From: Variovorax paradoxus
GTDB taxonomy: Bacteria > Pseudomonadota > Gammaproteobacteria > Burkholderiales > Burkholderiaceae_C
Length of the DNA stretch: 64,000 nucleotides
Reading direction: 5' to 3'
NCBI RefSeq assembly: GCF_902712855.1
Contig: NZ_LR743507.1
Span: 1,598,001 to 1,662,000 of the forward strand
This document shows, piece after piece, positions 51,213 through 59,822 of the stretch. Within the stretch, counting starts at the first letter, position 1. Each line of letters begins with the position of its first letter. The position numbers and the translations under genes are program-made. The notes under the pieces are model-generated. The model saw only the letters and a program-made list of their open reading frames with translations. It ran no database searches and was not told where the DNA came from.

Positions 51213-52712
51213 ATGAAGCACGCAATCCGTCATATCCACTTCGTGGGCATCGGCGGCTCGGGCATGAGCGGCATCGCCGAGGTGCTGCTGAACCTGGGCT
51301 ACAGGATCAGCGGTTCCGACCTGTCCGACAGCGCCACGCTGCGCCGCCTTGCCGGGCTCGGCATCGGCACGTTCGTGGGCCATGCGGCCGCGCACATCGA
51401 GGGCGCGGATGCGGTCGTCACTTCCACCGCCGTGCAGCCGGACAACCCCGAGGTCCTGGCCGCGCGCGAGAAGCGCATTCCGGTCGTGCCGCGCGCGGTG
51501 ATGTTGGCCGAGCTGATGCGCCTGAAGCAGGGCATCGCCATCGCCGGCACGCACGGCAAGACCACCACCACCAGCCTGGTGGCGAGCGTGCTGGCTGCCG
51601 CGGGGCTCGACCCGACCTTCGTGATCGGCGGCCGGCTGAACAGCGCCGGCGCCAACGCGCAGCTCGGCAGCGGCGACTACATCGTGGTCGAGGCCGACGA
51701 GTCGGACGCTTCGTTCCTGAACCTGCTGCCCGTGATGGCGGTGGTCACGAACATCGACGCGGACCACATGGAGACCTACGGGCACGACTTCGCGAAGCTG
51801 AAGAGAGCCTTCGTCGACTTCCTGCACCGCATGCCGTTCTATGGAACCGCCATCCTGTGCACCGACGACGCCGCGGTGCGCGAGATCGTGGCCGACGTGA
51901 ACTGCCCGGTCACCAGCTACGGCTTCGGCGAGGACGCCCAGGTGCGTGCCGTCGACGTGCGCGCCGTCGGCGGCCAGATGCATTTCACCGCGCAGCGCCG
52001 CAACGGCGTGACGCTGCCCGACCTGCCCATCGTGCTGAACCTGCCGGGCGAACACAACGTGCGCAACGCGCTGTCGGTGATCGCGGTGGCGGTCGAGCTC
52101 GGCGTGCCCGACGAGGCTGTGCAGCGCGGGCTGGCAGGCTTCAAGGGCGTGGGACGGCGCTTCCAGAGCTACGGCGACGTGCCGGTGCAAGGCAGCGATG
52201 CGACTGCGGCAGGCACCTTCACAGTGATCGACGACTACGGCCATCACCCGGTCGAGATGGCGGCGACCATTGCCGCGGCGCGCGGCGCATTCCCGGGCCG
52301 CCGGCTGGTGCTGGCGTTCCAGCCGCACCGCTACACCCGCACGCGCGACTGCTTCGAGGATTTCGTGAAAGTCATCGGTACGGCCGACGCCGTGCTGCTG
52401 GGCGAGGTCTATGCCGCCGGCGAGGCACCGATCGTGGCGGCCGACGGCCGCACGCTGGCGCGCGCGCTGCGCGTGGCCGGCAAGGTCGAGCCCGTGTTCG
52501 TGGACGACATCGCCGCCATGCCGCGCGCCATCCTCGACAACGCGCGTCCGGGCGACGTGGTGCTCTCCATGGGTGCCGGCTCGATCGGCGCGGTGCCGGG
52601 CAAGGTGGTCGAACTCGGCGCGGCGACTGCTGCTGCAACAGCAGCAGCAAAGGCGACGGCCGCCGCACCTTCAACATTGCAGCGCGATTCGCGCGAAGGG
52701 AGGGCCTCGTGA
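51213..52712 (+). CDS. murC: UDP-MurNAc-L-alanine ligase MurC
   Basis: 499 residues. The N-terminal IHFVGIGGSGMSGIAEVL dinucleotide-like loop binds UDP-MurNAc. ATP loop AGTHGKTTTTSLVASVL, EADESDASFLNL, TNIDADHMETYGHD and the C-terminal IDDYGHHPVEMAATI and FQPHRYTRT are all canonical. A Thr/Ala-rich tail of about 25 residues follows. It adds L-Ala, the first stem residue, in the cytoplasm. The ATG at 51213 has GGAG nine bases upstream. Its stop overlaps the ddlB GTG. Confidence 0.95.
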   Translation: MKHAIRHIHFVGIGGSGMSGIAEVLLNLGYRISGSDLSDSATLRRLAGLGIGTFVGHAAAHIEGADAVVTSTAVQPDNPEVLAAREKRIPVVPRAVMLAELMRLKQGIAIAGTHGKTTTTSLVASVLAAAGLDPTFVIGGRLNSAGANAQLGSGDYIVVEADESDASFLNLLPVMAVVTNIDADHMETYGHDFAKLKRAFVDFLHRMPFYGTAILCTDDAAVREIVADVNCPVTSYGFGEDAQVRAVDVRAVGGQMHFTAQRRNGVTLPDLPIVLNLPGEHNVRNALSVIAVAVELGVPDEAVQRGLAGFKGVGRRFQSYGDVPVQGSDATAAGTFTVIDDYGHHPVEMAATIAAARGAFPGRRLVLAFQPHRYTRTRDCFEDFVKVIGTADAVLLGEVYAAGEAPIVAADGRTLARALRVAGKVEPVFVDDIAAMPRAILDNARPGDVVLSMGAGSIGAVPGKVVELGAATAAATAAAKATAAAPSTLQRDSREGRAS

Positions 52713-53680
52713 GCCTTCAGGACCCCAGACTCTTCGGCAAGGTGGCCGTGCTGTTCGGCGGCAGTTCCGCCGAACGCGAGATTTCCATGATGTCGGGCAC
52801 CGGCGTGCTCGAGGCCTTGCGCTCGCGCGGCGTCGACGCGCACGCCTTCGACCCCTCGCAGCGCGAGCTGGCCGACCTGAAGCGCGAAGGCTTCGCGCGC
52901 TGCTTCGTCGCGCTGCACGGCCGCCATGGCGAGGACGGCACCGTGCAGGGCGCGCTCGAACTGCTCGGCATTCCCTACACCGGCTCGGGCGTGATGGCCT
53001 CCAGCGTGGCGATGGACAAGGTCATGACCAAGCGCATCTGGCAGGCCGACGGCCTGCCGACGCCCAAGTACGTGCGCCTGGCGTTCGACCAGCAAAGCCG
53101 CGAGCAGGTCATGGCCGTGCCCGACGTGCTCGGCCTGCCGCTGATCGTGAAGCCGCCGCGCGAGGGTTCCTCCATCGGCGTGACCAAGGTCGAGGGCTAC
53201 TCGCAGATGCAGGACGCGGTGACGCTGTCGGCGAAGTACGACGCCGACGTGCTGTGCGAGGAATTCATCGAAGGCGAGGAAGTGACCTGCGCTGTGCTCG
53301 GCCAGGGGCTGGACGCGCGCGCGCTGCCGGTGGTGCGCATCAGCGCGCCCGAGGGCGCCTACGACTACCAGAACAAGTACTTCACCGACGACGTGAAGTA
53401 CCAGTGCCCGAGCGGCCTGCCCGAGGCCGAGGAGCACGAGATCCAGCGCATCGCGCTGGCTGCGTACCGCACGCTCGGCTGCCGCGGCTGGGGCCGCGCC
53501 GACGTGATGATCCGCGCAAGCGACCGCAAGCCCTTCCTGCTGGAGATGAACACCTCGCCGGGCATGACCAGCCATTCGTTGGTGCCGATGTCCGCGCGCG
53601 CCGCGGGCATCCCCTACGAGGAGCTGTGCGTGCGCGTGCTGGCATCGGCGTCGCTCGACGCCACGGGAGGCTCGCGATAG
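52709..53680 (+). CDS. ddlB: D-alanine--D-alanine ligase DdlB
   Basis: 323 residues, ATP-grasp enzyme. Visible: VAVLFGGSSAEREISMMSG, ALHGRHGEDGTVQGALELLG, VKPPREGSSIGVTKV, the lid YDYQNKYFTDDVKY, and LEMNTSPGMTSHSLVP with the metal ligands. It makes the D-Ala-D-Ala dipeptide used by MurF. The GTG start overlaps the murC stop; ftsQ starts 2 bp after its end. Confidence 0.95.
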   Translation: MSLQDPRLFGKVAVLFGGSSAEREISMMSGTGVLEALRSRGVDAHAFDPSQRELADLKREGFARCFVALHGRHGEDGTVQGALELLGIPYTGSGVMASSVAMDKVMTKRIWQADGLPTPKYVRLAFDQQSREQVMAVPDVLGLPLIVKPPREGSSIGVTKVEGYSQMQDAVTLSAKYDADVLCEEFIEGEEVTCAVLGQGLDARALPVVRISAPEGAYDYQNKYFTDDVKYQCPSGLPEAEEHEIQRIALAAYRTLGCRGWGRADVMIRASDRKPFLLEMNTSPGMTSHSLVPMSARAAGIPYEELCVRVLASASLDATGGSR

Positions 53681-53682
53681 CC

Positions 53683-54471
53683 ATGGCCGACAGCATCCCC
53701 GCGCCCTTCGACGTCAAGCTCATGAACATCGTCGCGAACATCGCCTTCGCGATGGTGGCGCTCATGCTGCTGGCGGCGGGCGCCTGGTGGGTGCTGCGCC
53801 AGCCGTTCTTCCCCATCGGCGGCATCAAGGTGGACGGCGAGGTGACGCACAACAACGCCGTCACGCTGCGTGCCAACGTGGCGCCGCAGCTCAAGGGCAA
53901 CTTCTTCACCATCGACCTGGCGCGCGCGCGCGCGGCCTTCGAGTCGGTGCCTTGGGTGCGCAGCGCCGTGGTGCGCCGCGAGTTTCCGAACCGGCTGCAT
54001 GTGACGCTGACCGAGCAGGTGCCCGTGGCCACATGGGGCGACGACGCGGGCTCGAAGCTGATCAACGGTTTCGGCGACGTGTTCGAGGCCAACGTGGCCG
54101 AGGTGGACGACAACCTGCCGCGCCTGGACGGACCGATCGAGCAGGCCGGTCAGGTGCTGGGCATGTACCGCGTGCTGCAGCCGCAGTTCCAGCCCTACGA
54201 CCTGGGCATCGACGAGCTCACGCTGTCGAGCCGTGGCAGCTGGAAGGTGGTGCTCGACAGCGGTGCCGAGATCGAACTGGGCCGCGGCCAGAGCGAAGAG
54301 GTGACCGCCCGGCTGCAACGGTTCCTGAAGACCGTGACCCAGGTCGCGGGCCAGTACCGCCGCACGGTGGCGGATGTCGAGGGCGCGGACCTGCGCCACA
54401 ACGACGCGTATGCATTGCGGCTGCGCGGCGTCACCACGGTCTCGCCAGAGGCCCCAAGAAAAATCAAGTAG
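53683..54471 (+). CDS. ftsQ: Cell division protein FtsQ
   Basis: 262 residues. A short cytoplasmic tail and one membrane helix (IAFAMVALMLLAAGAWWVL, about 22-40) precede the POTRA domain (FFPIGGIKVDGEVTHNN to FPNRLHVTLTEQVPVATWG), then the beta domain (LPRLDGP, LTLSSRGSWKVVLDSGAEIE). It holds the FtsQLB complex at the septum in the periplasm. It is followed after 28 bp by ftsA. Confidence 0.92.
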   Translation: MADSIPAPFDVKLMNIVANIAFAMVALMLLAAGAWWVLRQPFFPIGGIKVDGEVTHNNAVTLRANVAPQLKGNFFTIDLARARAAFESVPWVRSAVVRREFPNRLHVTLTEQVPVATWGDDAGSKLINGFGDVFEANVAEVDDNLPRLDGPIEQAGQVLGMYRVLQPQFQPYDLGIDELTLSSRGSWKVVLDSGAEIELGRGQSEEVTARLQRFLKTVTQVAGQYRRTVADVEGADLRHNDAYALRLRGVTTVSPEAPRKIK

Positions 54472-54499
54472 CGAATACCGAGGAATCGAGGACATATCA

Positions 54500-55729
54500 A
54501 TGCCCAAAGAATACAAAGACCTGGTCGTAGGACTCGACATCGGCACCGCCAAAGTCATGGTGGTGGTGGCCGAGGTGCTGCCCGGCGGCGAGCTCAAGCT
54601 GGCCGGCCTCGGCATCGCGCCGAGCAACGGGTTGAAGCGTGGCGTGGTGGTGAACATCGATGCCACGGTGCAGAGCATCCAGCAGGCGCTGAAGGAGGCC
54701 GAGCTGATGGCCGACTGCAAGATCAGCCGCGTCTACACCGGCATCACCGGCAGCCACATCCGCGGCATCAACTCGAGCGGCATGGTGGCCGTGAAGGACA
54801 AGGAAGTGACGCCCGCCGACGTGGCGCGCGTGGTGGAGACGGCGCGCGCCATCAACATCTCGAGCGACCAGCGGCTGCTGCTCGTGGAGCCGCAGGAGTT
54901 CGTGATCGACGGCCAGGACGTGAAGGAGCCGATCGGCATGAGCGGCATGCGCCTTGAAGCCAAGGTGCACATCGTGACCGGCGCGCAGAGCGCGGCCGAG
55001 AACATCATCAAGTGCGTGCGCCGCTGCGGCCTCGAGGTCGACCAACTCATGCTCAACCCGCTGGCCTCGAGCCAGGCGGTGCTGACGGAAGACGAGCGCG
55101 AGCTCGGCGTGGTGCTGGTGGACATCGGCGCCGGCACGACCGACGTGGCGATCTTCACCAACGGCGCGATCCGCCACACGGCGGTGATCCCGATCGCGGG
55201 CGATCTCATCACGAGCGACATCGCAATGGCGCTGCGCACGCCCACCAAGGATGCAGAAGACATCAAGGTCGAGAACGGCTATGCCAAGCAGCTGCTGGCC
55301 GACCCCGACACGCAGGTCGAGGTGCCCGGCCTGGGCGACCGCGGCCCGCGCATGCTGAGCAAGCAGGCTCTGGCGGGCGTGATCGAGCCGCGCATCGAGG
55401 AAATCTTTTCGCTCGTGCAGCAGGTGGTGCGCGAGTCGGGCTATGAGGAAGTGCTTTCGTCGGGCGTGGTGCTCACTGGCGGCAGCGCGGTGATGCCCGG
55501 CATGGTCGAGCTCGGCGAGGACATCTTCCTGAAGCCCGTGCGAAGAGGCATCCCGAAGTATTCCAGCGCGTTGTCCGACATGGTTGCACAGCCTCGCGCC
55601 GCTACAGTCATGGGCCTTCTCGAAGAGGCTCGCTTCGCACGCATGCGCGGCTTCAAGGTCGCACAGAAGAATGGGTCGGTAAAGACTGCATTCGGACGTT
55701 TCAAGGACTTCATCGTGGGGAATTTCTGA
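54500..55729 (+). CDS. ftsA: Actin-like division protein FtsA
   Basis: 409 residues, actin fold with the FtsA-specific 1C subdomain. Visible: VVGLDIGTAKVMVVVAEV (phosphate 1), LVDIGAGTTDVAIF (phosphate 2), VLTGGSAVMPGMVELGE (adenosine), and the C-terminal amphipathic membrane anchor (GRFKDFIVGNF). It links FtsZ filaments to the membrane. The 167-bp gap before ftsZ is AT-richer and probably contains a dedicated ftsZ promoter. Confidence 0.95.
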   Translation: MPKEYKDLVVGLDIGTAKVMVVVAEVLPGGELKLAGLGIAPSNGLKRGVVVNIDATVQSIQQALKEAELMADCKISRVYTGITGSHIRGINSSGMVAVKDKEVTPADVARVVETARAINISSDQRLLLVEPQEFVIDGQDVKEPIGMSGMRLEAKVHIVTGAQSAAENIIKCVRRCGLEVDQLMLNPLASSQAVLTEDERELGVVLVDIGAGTTDVAIFTNGAIRHTAVIPIAGDLITSDIAMALRTPTKDAEDIKVENGYAKQLLADPDTQVEVPGLGDRGPRMLSKQALAGVIEPRIEEIFSLVQQVVRESGYEEVLSSGVVLTGGSAVMPGMVELGEDIFLKPVRRGIPKYSSALSDMVAQPRAATVMGLLEEARFARMRGFKVAQKNGSVKTAFGRFKDFIVGNF

Positions 55730-55896
55730 CGATGATCAAGTCTCCACTGTGGCTCGCGCGTGGCAGTCCACCCATGCATTTCAACGAGCGATGGCGACGA
55801 ACAGGTCCACCATCCTGACGTGCGCATCGTTGATCTCGTCACGGCAAAAATATTCACAGATACAAAACGGCAACTGCAAGATTCAAGGAGTTAAGA

Positions 55897-57111
55897 ATGA
55901 CCATCGAAATGATCGAAGTCGAAGAGTTCAATCAGGGCACGCAGATCAAGGTGATCGGTGTTGGCGGTGGCGGCGGCAATGCAGTCGCCCACATGATGGA
56001 GCGCGGCGTGCAGGGCGTTCAGTTCGTCTGCGCGAACACCGACGCGCAGGCACTGCAACGCAGCAACGCGCACAAGATCATCCAGCTCGGCACCAGCGGC
56101 CTGGGCGCCGGCAGCAAGCCCGACAAGGGCCGTGAAGCGGCCGAGCTCGCGGTGGACGACATCCGCGCGGCCATCGACGGCGCGCACATGCTGTTCATCA
56201 CGGCCGGCATGGGCGGCGGCACCGGCACCGGCGCTGCACCCGTGATCGCGCGCGTGGCGAAGGAAATGGGCATCCTTACCGTGGGCGTGGTCACCAAGCC
56301 CTTCGACTGGGAAGGCGGCCGTCGCATGACCAATGCCGACGCCGGCCTGACCGAGCTCGAAGCCAACGTCGACTCGCTCATCGTGGTGCTCAACGAGAAG
56401 CTGCTCGACGTGCTGGGCGAGGACGTCACGCAGGACGAAGCCTTCGCGCAAGCCAACGACGTGCTGAAAAACGCCGTGGGCGGCATCTCGGAAATCATCA
56501 ACGAGTACGGCGGCGTGAACGTCGACTTCGAAGACGTGCGCACCGTAATGGGCGAACCCGGCAAGGCCATGATGGGCACGGCAGCCGCTGCAGGCCCGGA
56601 CCGTGCGCGCATCGCCGCGGAACAGGCCGTGGCCTGCCCGCTGCTCGAAGGCATCGACCTCTCGGGCGCCAAGGGCGTGCTGGTGCTGGTGACTGCATCG
56701 AAGGGCTCGCTGAAGCTGAACGAATCGAAGCTGGCGATGAACACCATCCGCGCCTACGCTTCGCCGGACGCGCACGTGATCTACGGCGCCGCCTATGACG
56801 ACAGCCTGGGCGACGAGATGCGCGTGACCGTGGTGGCCACGGGCCTGTCGCGTGCCGATGCACGCCGCCAGGCACCGACGCTCGAAGTGATCCGCACCGG
56901 CACCGACAACATCCCGTTCACCGTGCCGACGCTCGGTGGCGTGGGTCACGCCGGCGTGGGCGGCGGCAGCCAGCCCAACTACGACGGCATGGCCGTCCCC
57001 AGCGTGTGGCGCACGAACCGCACGATGGCCGCCGCGAAGGTGGACGCGCTGTCCTCGGGCGGCATGGACGACTTCGAGATCCCGGCCTTCCTGCGCCGCC
57101 AGGCCGACTGA
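55897..57111 (+). CDS. ftsZ: Cell division GTPase FtsZ
   Basis: 404 residues. GTP-binding features: VIGVGGGGGNAVAHMM, the tubulin signature GGGTGTGAAPVIA, NADAGLTELEAN, and the T7 loop VNVDFEDVRTVM. After a short linker the C-terminal peptide (DFEIPAFLRRQAD) that binds FtsA is intact. A strong AAGGAG precedes the ATG. It polymerises into the Z-ring. A dispersed palindromic repeat begins just after the stop. Confidence 0.97.
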   Translation: MTIEMIEVEEFNQGTQIKVIGVGGGGGNAVAHMMERGVQGVQFVCANTDAQALQRSNAHKIIQLGTSGLGAGSKPDKGREAAELAVDDIRAAIDGAHMLFITAGMGGGTGTGAAPVIARVAKEMGILTVGVVTKPFDWEGGRRMTNADAGLTELEANVDSLIVVLNEKLLDVLGEDVTQDEAFAQANDVLKNAVGGISEIINEYGGVNVDFEDVRTVMGEPGKAMMGTAAAAGPDRARIAAEQAVACPLLEGIDLSGAKGVLVLVTASKGSLKLNESKLAMNTIRAYASPDAHVIYGAAYDDSLGDEMRVTVVATGLSRADARRQAPTLEVIRTGTDNIPFTVPTLGGVGHAGVGGGSQPNYDGMAVPSVWRTNRTMAAAKVDALSSGGMDDFEIPAFLRRQAD

Positions 57112-57116
57112 TACTG

Positions 57117-57212
57117 GCTCGCCCCCAGGCTGCGCGCACTTCGTGTCGCTTCGCCAACCCCCTGCCGGGGGCGACACCTGCGGCCCGGCAGAGCCGGTTC
57201 CGCGGTGTCTCG
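57117..57212 (-). repeat. Dispersed copy of the 98-bp palindromic repeat, between ftsZ and lpxC
   Basis: It begins within 10 bp of the ftsZ stop with GCCCCCAGGCTGCGCGCACT and carries the GGCCCGGCAGAGCCGG stem, in the same orientation as the murG-murC copy. The rest of the 304-bp gap holds a TAAAAT box about ten bases before the lpxC start that may be promoter sequence. Confidence 0.85.
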
Positions 57213-57415
57213 CGAAGAGGCCTGCGTACGCAGAGGGCACGAGGGTTCGCAAGGGGTTCGGGAAGACCTGAAAGGGACTTCCGCTGGCTCTACACGCTGC
57301 GTTCACTTCGTGCCCTTTGCGTCCACCGCGGGGGCTTTTCATAGAACCCATGTCTATCGGTGCCATAGCCAGGGGCATAGGGCGTCATGCCCGGCACGCG
57401 CCTAAAATCGCGGGC

Positions 57416-58339
57416 GTGCTGCAACAACGAACCCTCAAGTCGATCAGCCGCGCCGTGGGCGTGGGGCTTCACAGCGGCCAGCGCGTGGAGCTGACGCTGC
57501 GACCGGCTCCGGCCGACACGGGCATCGTGTTCCGGCGCGTCGACCTGCCGGAACCGGTCGACATCCGCATGACGGCCGAGTCGGTCACCGACACGCGCCT
57601 GGCGTCCACGGTCTCCACCGGCGGCGCGAAGGTGCAGACCGTCGAGCACATCATGTCTGCCTGCGCGGGCCTGGGCATCGACAACCTCTACATCGACATC
57701 ACGGCCGACGAAGTGCCGATCCTCGACGGGTCGGCCTCGTCCTTCGTGTTCCTGCTGCAGAGCGCGGGCATCGCGCTGCAGAAGGCGCCGCGCCGCTTCA
57801 TCCGCGTGACCCGCAAGGTCGAGGTGCGCGAAGGCGAGGGCGCCAACGAGAAGTGGGCGAGCCTGGAGCCGTACCACGGCTACAAGCTCAGCTTCGAGAT
57901 CGACTTCGACCACCGCGTGGTGAACTCCACCGGCCAGCGCGTCGAGTTCGACCTGGGAACCGGCTCCTACAGCCGCGACATCGCGCGTGCACGCACATTC
58001 GGCTTCACCAAGGAGGTCGAGTACATGCGCAGCAAGGGCCTCGCGCTCGGCGGCGGCCTCGACAACGCCATCGTGATGGACGACACCAAGGTGCTCAATG
58101 CCGGCGGTCTGCGCTACGACGACGAGTTCGTGAAGCACAAGATCCTCGACGCCATGGGCGACCTGTACATCATCGGCAAGCCGCTGCTGGCCGCGTACAC
58201 CGCGTTCCGCTCGGGCCATGCGCTCAACAACAAGCTGCTGCGCGAACTGCTCTCGCACAGCGATGCCTACGAAGTCGTGACCTTCGAGGACGAGAAGCGC
58301 GCGCCGCGCGGTTTCGGCGAAGTCGCGCGGGCCTGGTAG
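57416..58339 (+). CDS. lpxC: UDP-3-O-acyl-GlcNAc deacetylase LpxC
   Basis: 307 residues from a GTG at 57416, matching the family start LQQRTLKSISRAVGVGLHSG and the usual length of about 305; an upstream ATG at 57350 would add a non-conserved leader. Zinc and catalytic residues: VEHIMSA (His), HKILDAMGD (His and Asp), FTKEVEYMRSKGLALGG and the late HALNNKLLREL His. It carries out the committed step of lipid A synthesis, closing the dcw block. Confidence 0.95.
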   Translation: MLQQRTLKSISRAVGVGLHSGQRVELTLRPAPADTGIVFRRVDLPEPVDIRMTAESVTDTRLASTVSTGGAKVQTVEHIMSACAGLGIDNLYIDITADEVPILDGSASSFVFLLQSAGIALQKAPRRFIRVTRKVEVREGEGANEKWASLEPYHGYKLSFEIDFDHRVVNSTGQRVEFDLGTGSYSRDIARARTFGFTKEVEYMRSKGLALGGGLDNAIVMDDTKVLNAGGLRYDDEFVKHKILDAMGDLYIIGKPLLAAYTAFRSGHALNNKLLRELLSHSDAYEVVTFEDEKRAPRGFGEVARAW

Positions 58340-58353
58340 GCCTCGCCTCCACG

Positions 58354-58530
58354 ATGCTCCTTTTCCGCTGGGCCATCCTGCTGCTCCTGCTGGTGGCCGG
58401 CGTGTGCTTCGCGTTCTATGCGGGCACCGGGCAGGTCAAGTACCGGCGCCTGGGCTGGATCGTGCTGAAGTGGACGCTGCTTGCGGCATTCGGCTTCTTC
58501 GCGGTGCTGATCGCCGAGCGCATCGCCTAG
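58354..58530 (+). CDS. Small membrane protein after lpxC (58 aa)
   Basis: 58 residues with two membrane helices: MLLFRWAILLLLLVAGVCFA and VLKWTLLAAFGFFAVLIAE, joined by a short basic loop (GTGQVKYRRLG). It starts 14 bp after lpxC and is probably in the same transcript. Its role is unknown; it may be an envelope accessory protein. Codon use matches the neighbours. Confidence 0.65.
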   Translation: MLLFRWAILLLLLVAGVCFAFYAGTGQVKYRRLGWIVLKWTLLAAFGFFAVLIAERIA

Positions 58531-58597
58531 TTTGCATCGCCGGTCGCATGTCCGGAAACGGCATGCCGCATGGCACCGCGCCGCGCACGATGGCGCC

Positions 58598-59077
58598 ATG
58601 AGCACATCCACCCCACCCACCCGCAATCCGTTCGGCGTGCAGGATGCGCCCGATCCGGACGGTGACGACATCGATACGTTCGCGGCCGGTGTCCGGCTCG
58701 ACGGCTCGGCCTCCGACGACAACGCGAATGGCTGGGGCATCGCGCGAGACGAAGCACAGGCATCGCTCGAGGGTGAATGGTCCAGCCGCTGGAACGGCGG
58801 TGCGGACCCGACGATCCCCGGCGACACAGCGTCCGCCTGGAAGGAAGGCCAGGCCACTGTGCAGCGCGCCAACGGCCGCATCTACGTGCTGTTCGACTGG
58901 GACGGCGGCGCGCGCCGCGCATTGCTCGATGTCCGCCAGACGGGCCCGGGCAGGCTCGCCGGCCGCTACATCAACCTGGGCAACCCGGCCATCACGCAGC
59001 CGTGGGTTGGCCTGATTGTCGACCACCGCCGCATCGACGGACGCTGGCCCGGCGGCCGGCTGGACTTCAGGCGCTAG
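58598..59077 (+). CDS. Hypothetical protein (159 aa)
   Basis: 159 residues beginning MSTSTPPTRNPFGVQDAPD. The N-terminus is acidic and probably disordered, followed by a beta-rich C-terminal part (EWSSRWNGGAD, GRIYVLFDWDGG, RLAGRYINLGNPAITQPWVG). Trp/Gly-rich strands suggest a small beta-barrel, soluble and without a signal peptide. It is convergent with ruvC, 45 bp away. No family is recognised. Confidence 0.6.
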   Translation: MSTSTPPTRNPFGVQDAPDPDGDDIDTFAAGVRLDGSASDDNANGWGIARDEAQASLEGEWSSRWNGGADPTIPGDTASAWKEGQATVQRANGRIYVLFDWDGGARRALLDVRQTGPGRLAGRYINLGNPAITQPWVGLIVDHRRIDGRWPGGRLDFRR

Positions 59078-59122
59078 CGGCAGGAGGCCAGGCCGCTGGA
59101 GCGCGCCGGCGGCCCGTGTGCT

Positions 59123-59671
59123 TCAGCGCGAACGCCCTTGCCGGTAGGTGCCGGCATGCGTCTTCGACAGCTCCGCCGCTTCTGCCAGACGCGCCATCGA
59201 CCGCCCCACCTGCGCGTGCGTGATGGCGATGCCCAGCGCGTCGGCGGCGTCGGCGCCGGGCACGCCGGGCAGGTCGAGCAGGCGCCGCACCATTTCCTGC
59301 ACCTGCGCCTTGGCTGCCTGGCCGTGGCCGGCCACGGCCTTCTTCATCTGCAGCGCGGTGTACTCGGCCACGGAGAGGTTGTTGCTCACCAGCGCGGTCA
59401 CGCATGCGCCGCGCGCCTGCCCGAGCAGCAGCGTCGACTGCGGATTGACGTTGACGAAGATGATTTCCACCGCCGACGCATCGGGCTGGTAGCGCGCGGT
59501 GATCTCCGCGATGCCGTCGAACAGCACCTTCAGGCGTGCCGGCAGGTTGCCCGTGCCCAGGTGCCGGGTGCTGATGGTGCCGCTGGCGACATAGCGCAGC
59601 GCATGGCCGTCCGAGTCGACCACGCCGAAGCCGGTGGTCTGCAAGCCGGGGTCGATGCCAAGAATGCGCAT
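59123..59671 (-). CDS. ruvC: Holliday junction resolvase RuvC
   Basis: 182 residues with an RNase H-like fold. Catalytic acids: Asp7 in GIDPGLQTTGFG, Glu69 in AVEIIFVN, and the late acids in GADAADALGIAITHAQ. It cuts Holliday junctions with RuvAB during recombination repair. It is monocistronic here, as ruvA and ruvB are not adjacent in the window, and is divergent from the TPR gene. Confidence 0.94.
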   Translation of the reverse strand: MRILGIDPGLQTTGFGVVDSDGHALRYVASGTISTRHLGTGNLPARLKVLFDGIAEITARYQPDASAVEIIFVNVNPQSTLLLGQARGACVTALVSNNLSVAEYTALQMKKAVAGHGQAAKAQVQEMVRRLLDLPGVPGADAADALGIAITHAQVGRSMARLAEAAELSKTHAGTYRQGRSR

Positions 59672-59822
59672 GAAAGGAAACGTAAAGGCCTAAGCCGGGA
59701 TAAAGAGTGTCGAAAGACCAGCGAAACCGGGCTCGAAAGCCGCGCGATCGAGGGCAGAATGCGCCCCGGTCCGTACAGTCCGCCCGCGCTGCGAGCGCGG
59801 CGCGCCACACAAGGAAGCGAAT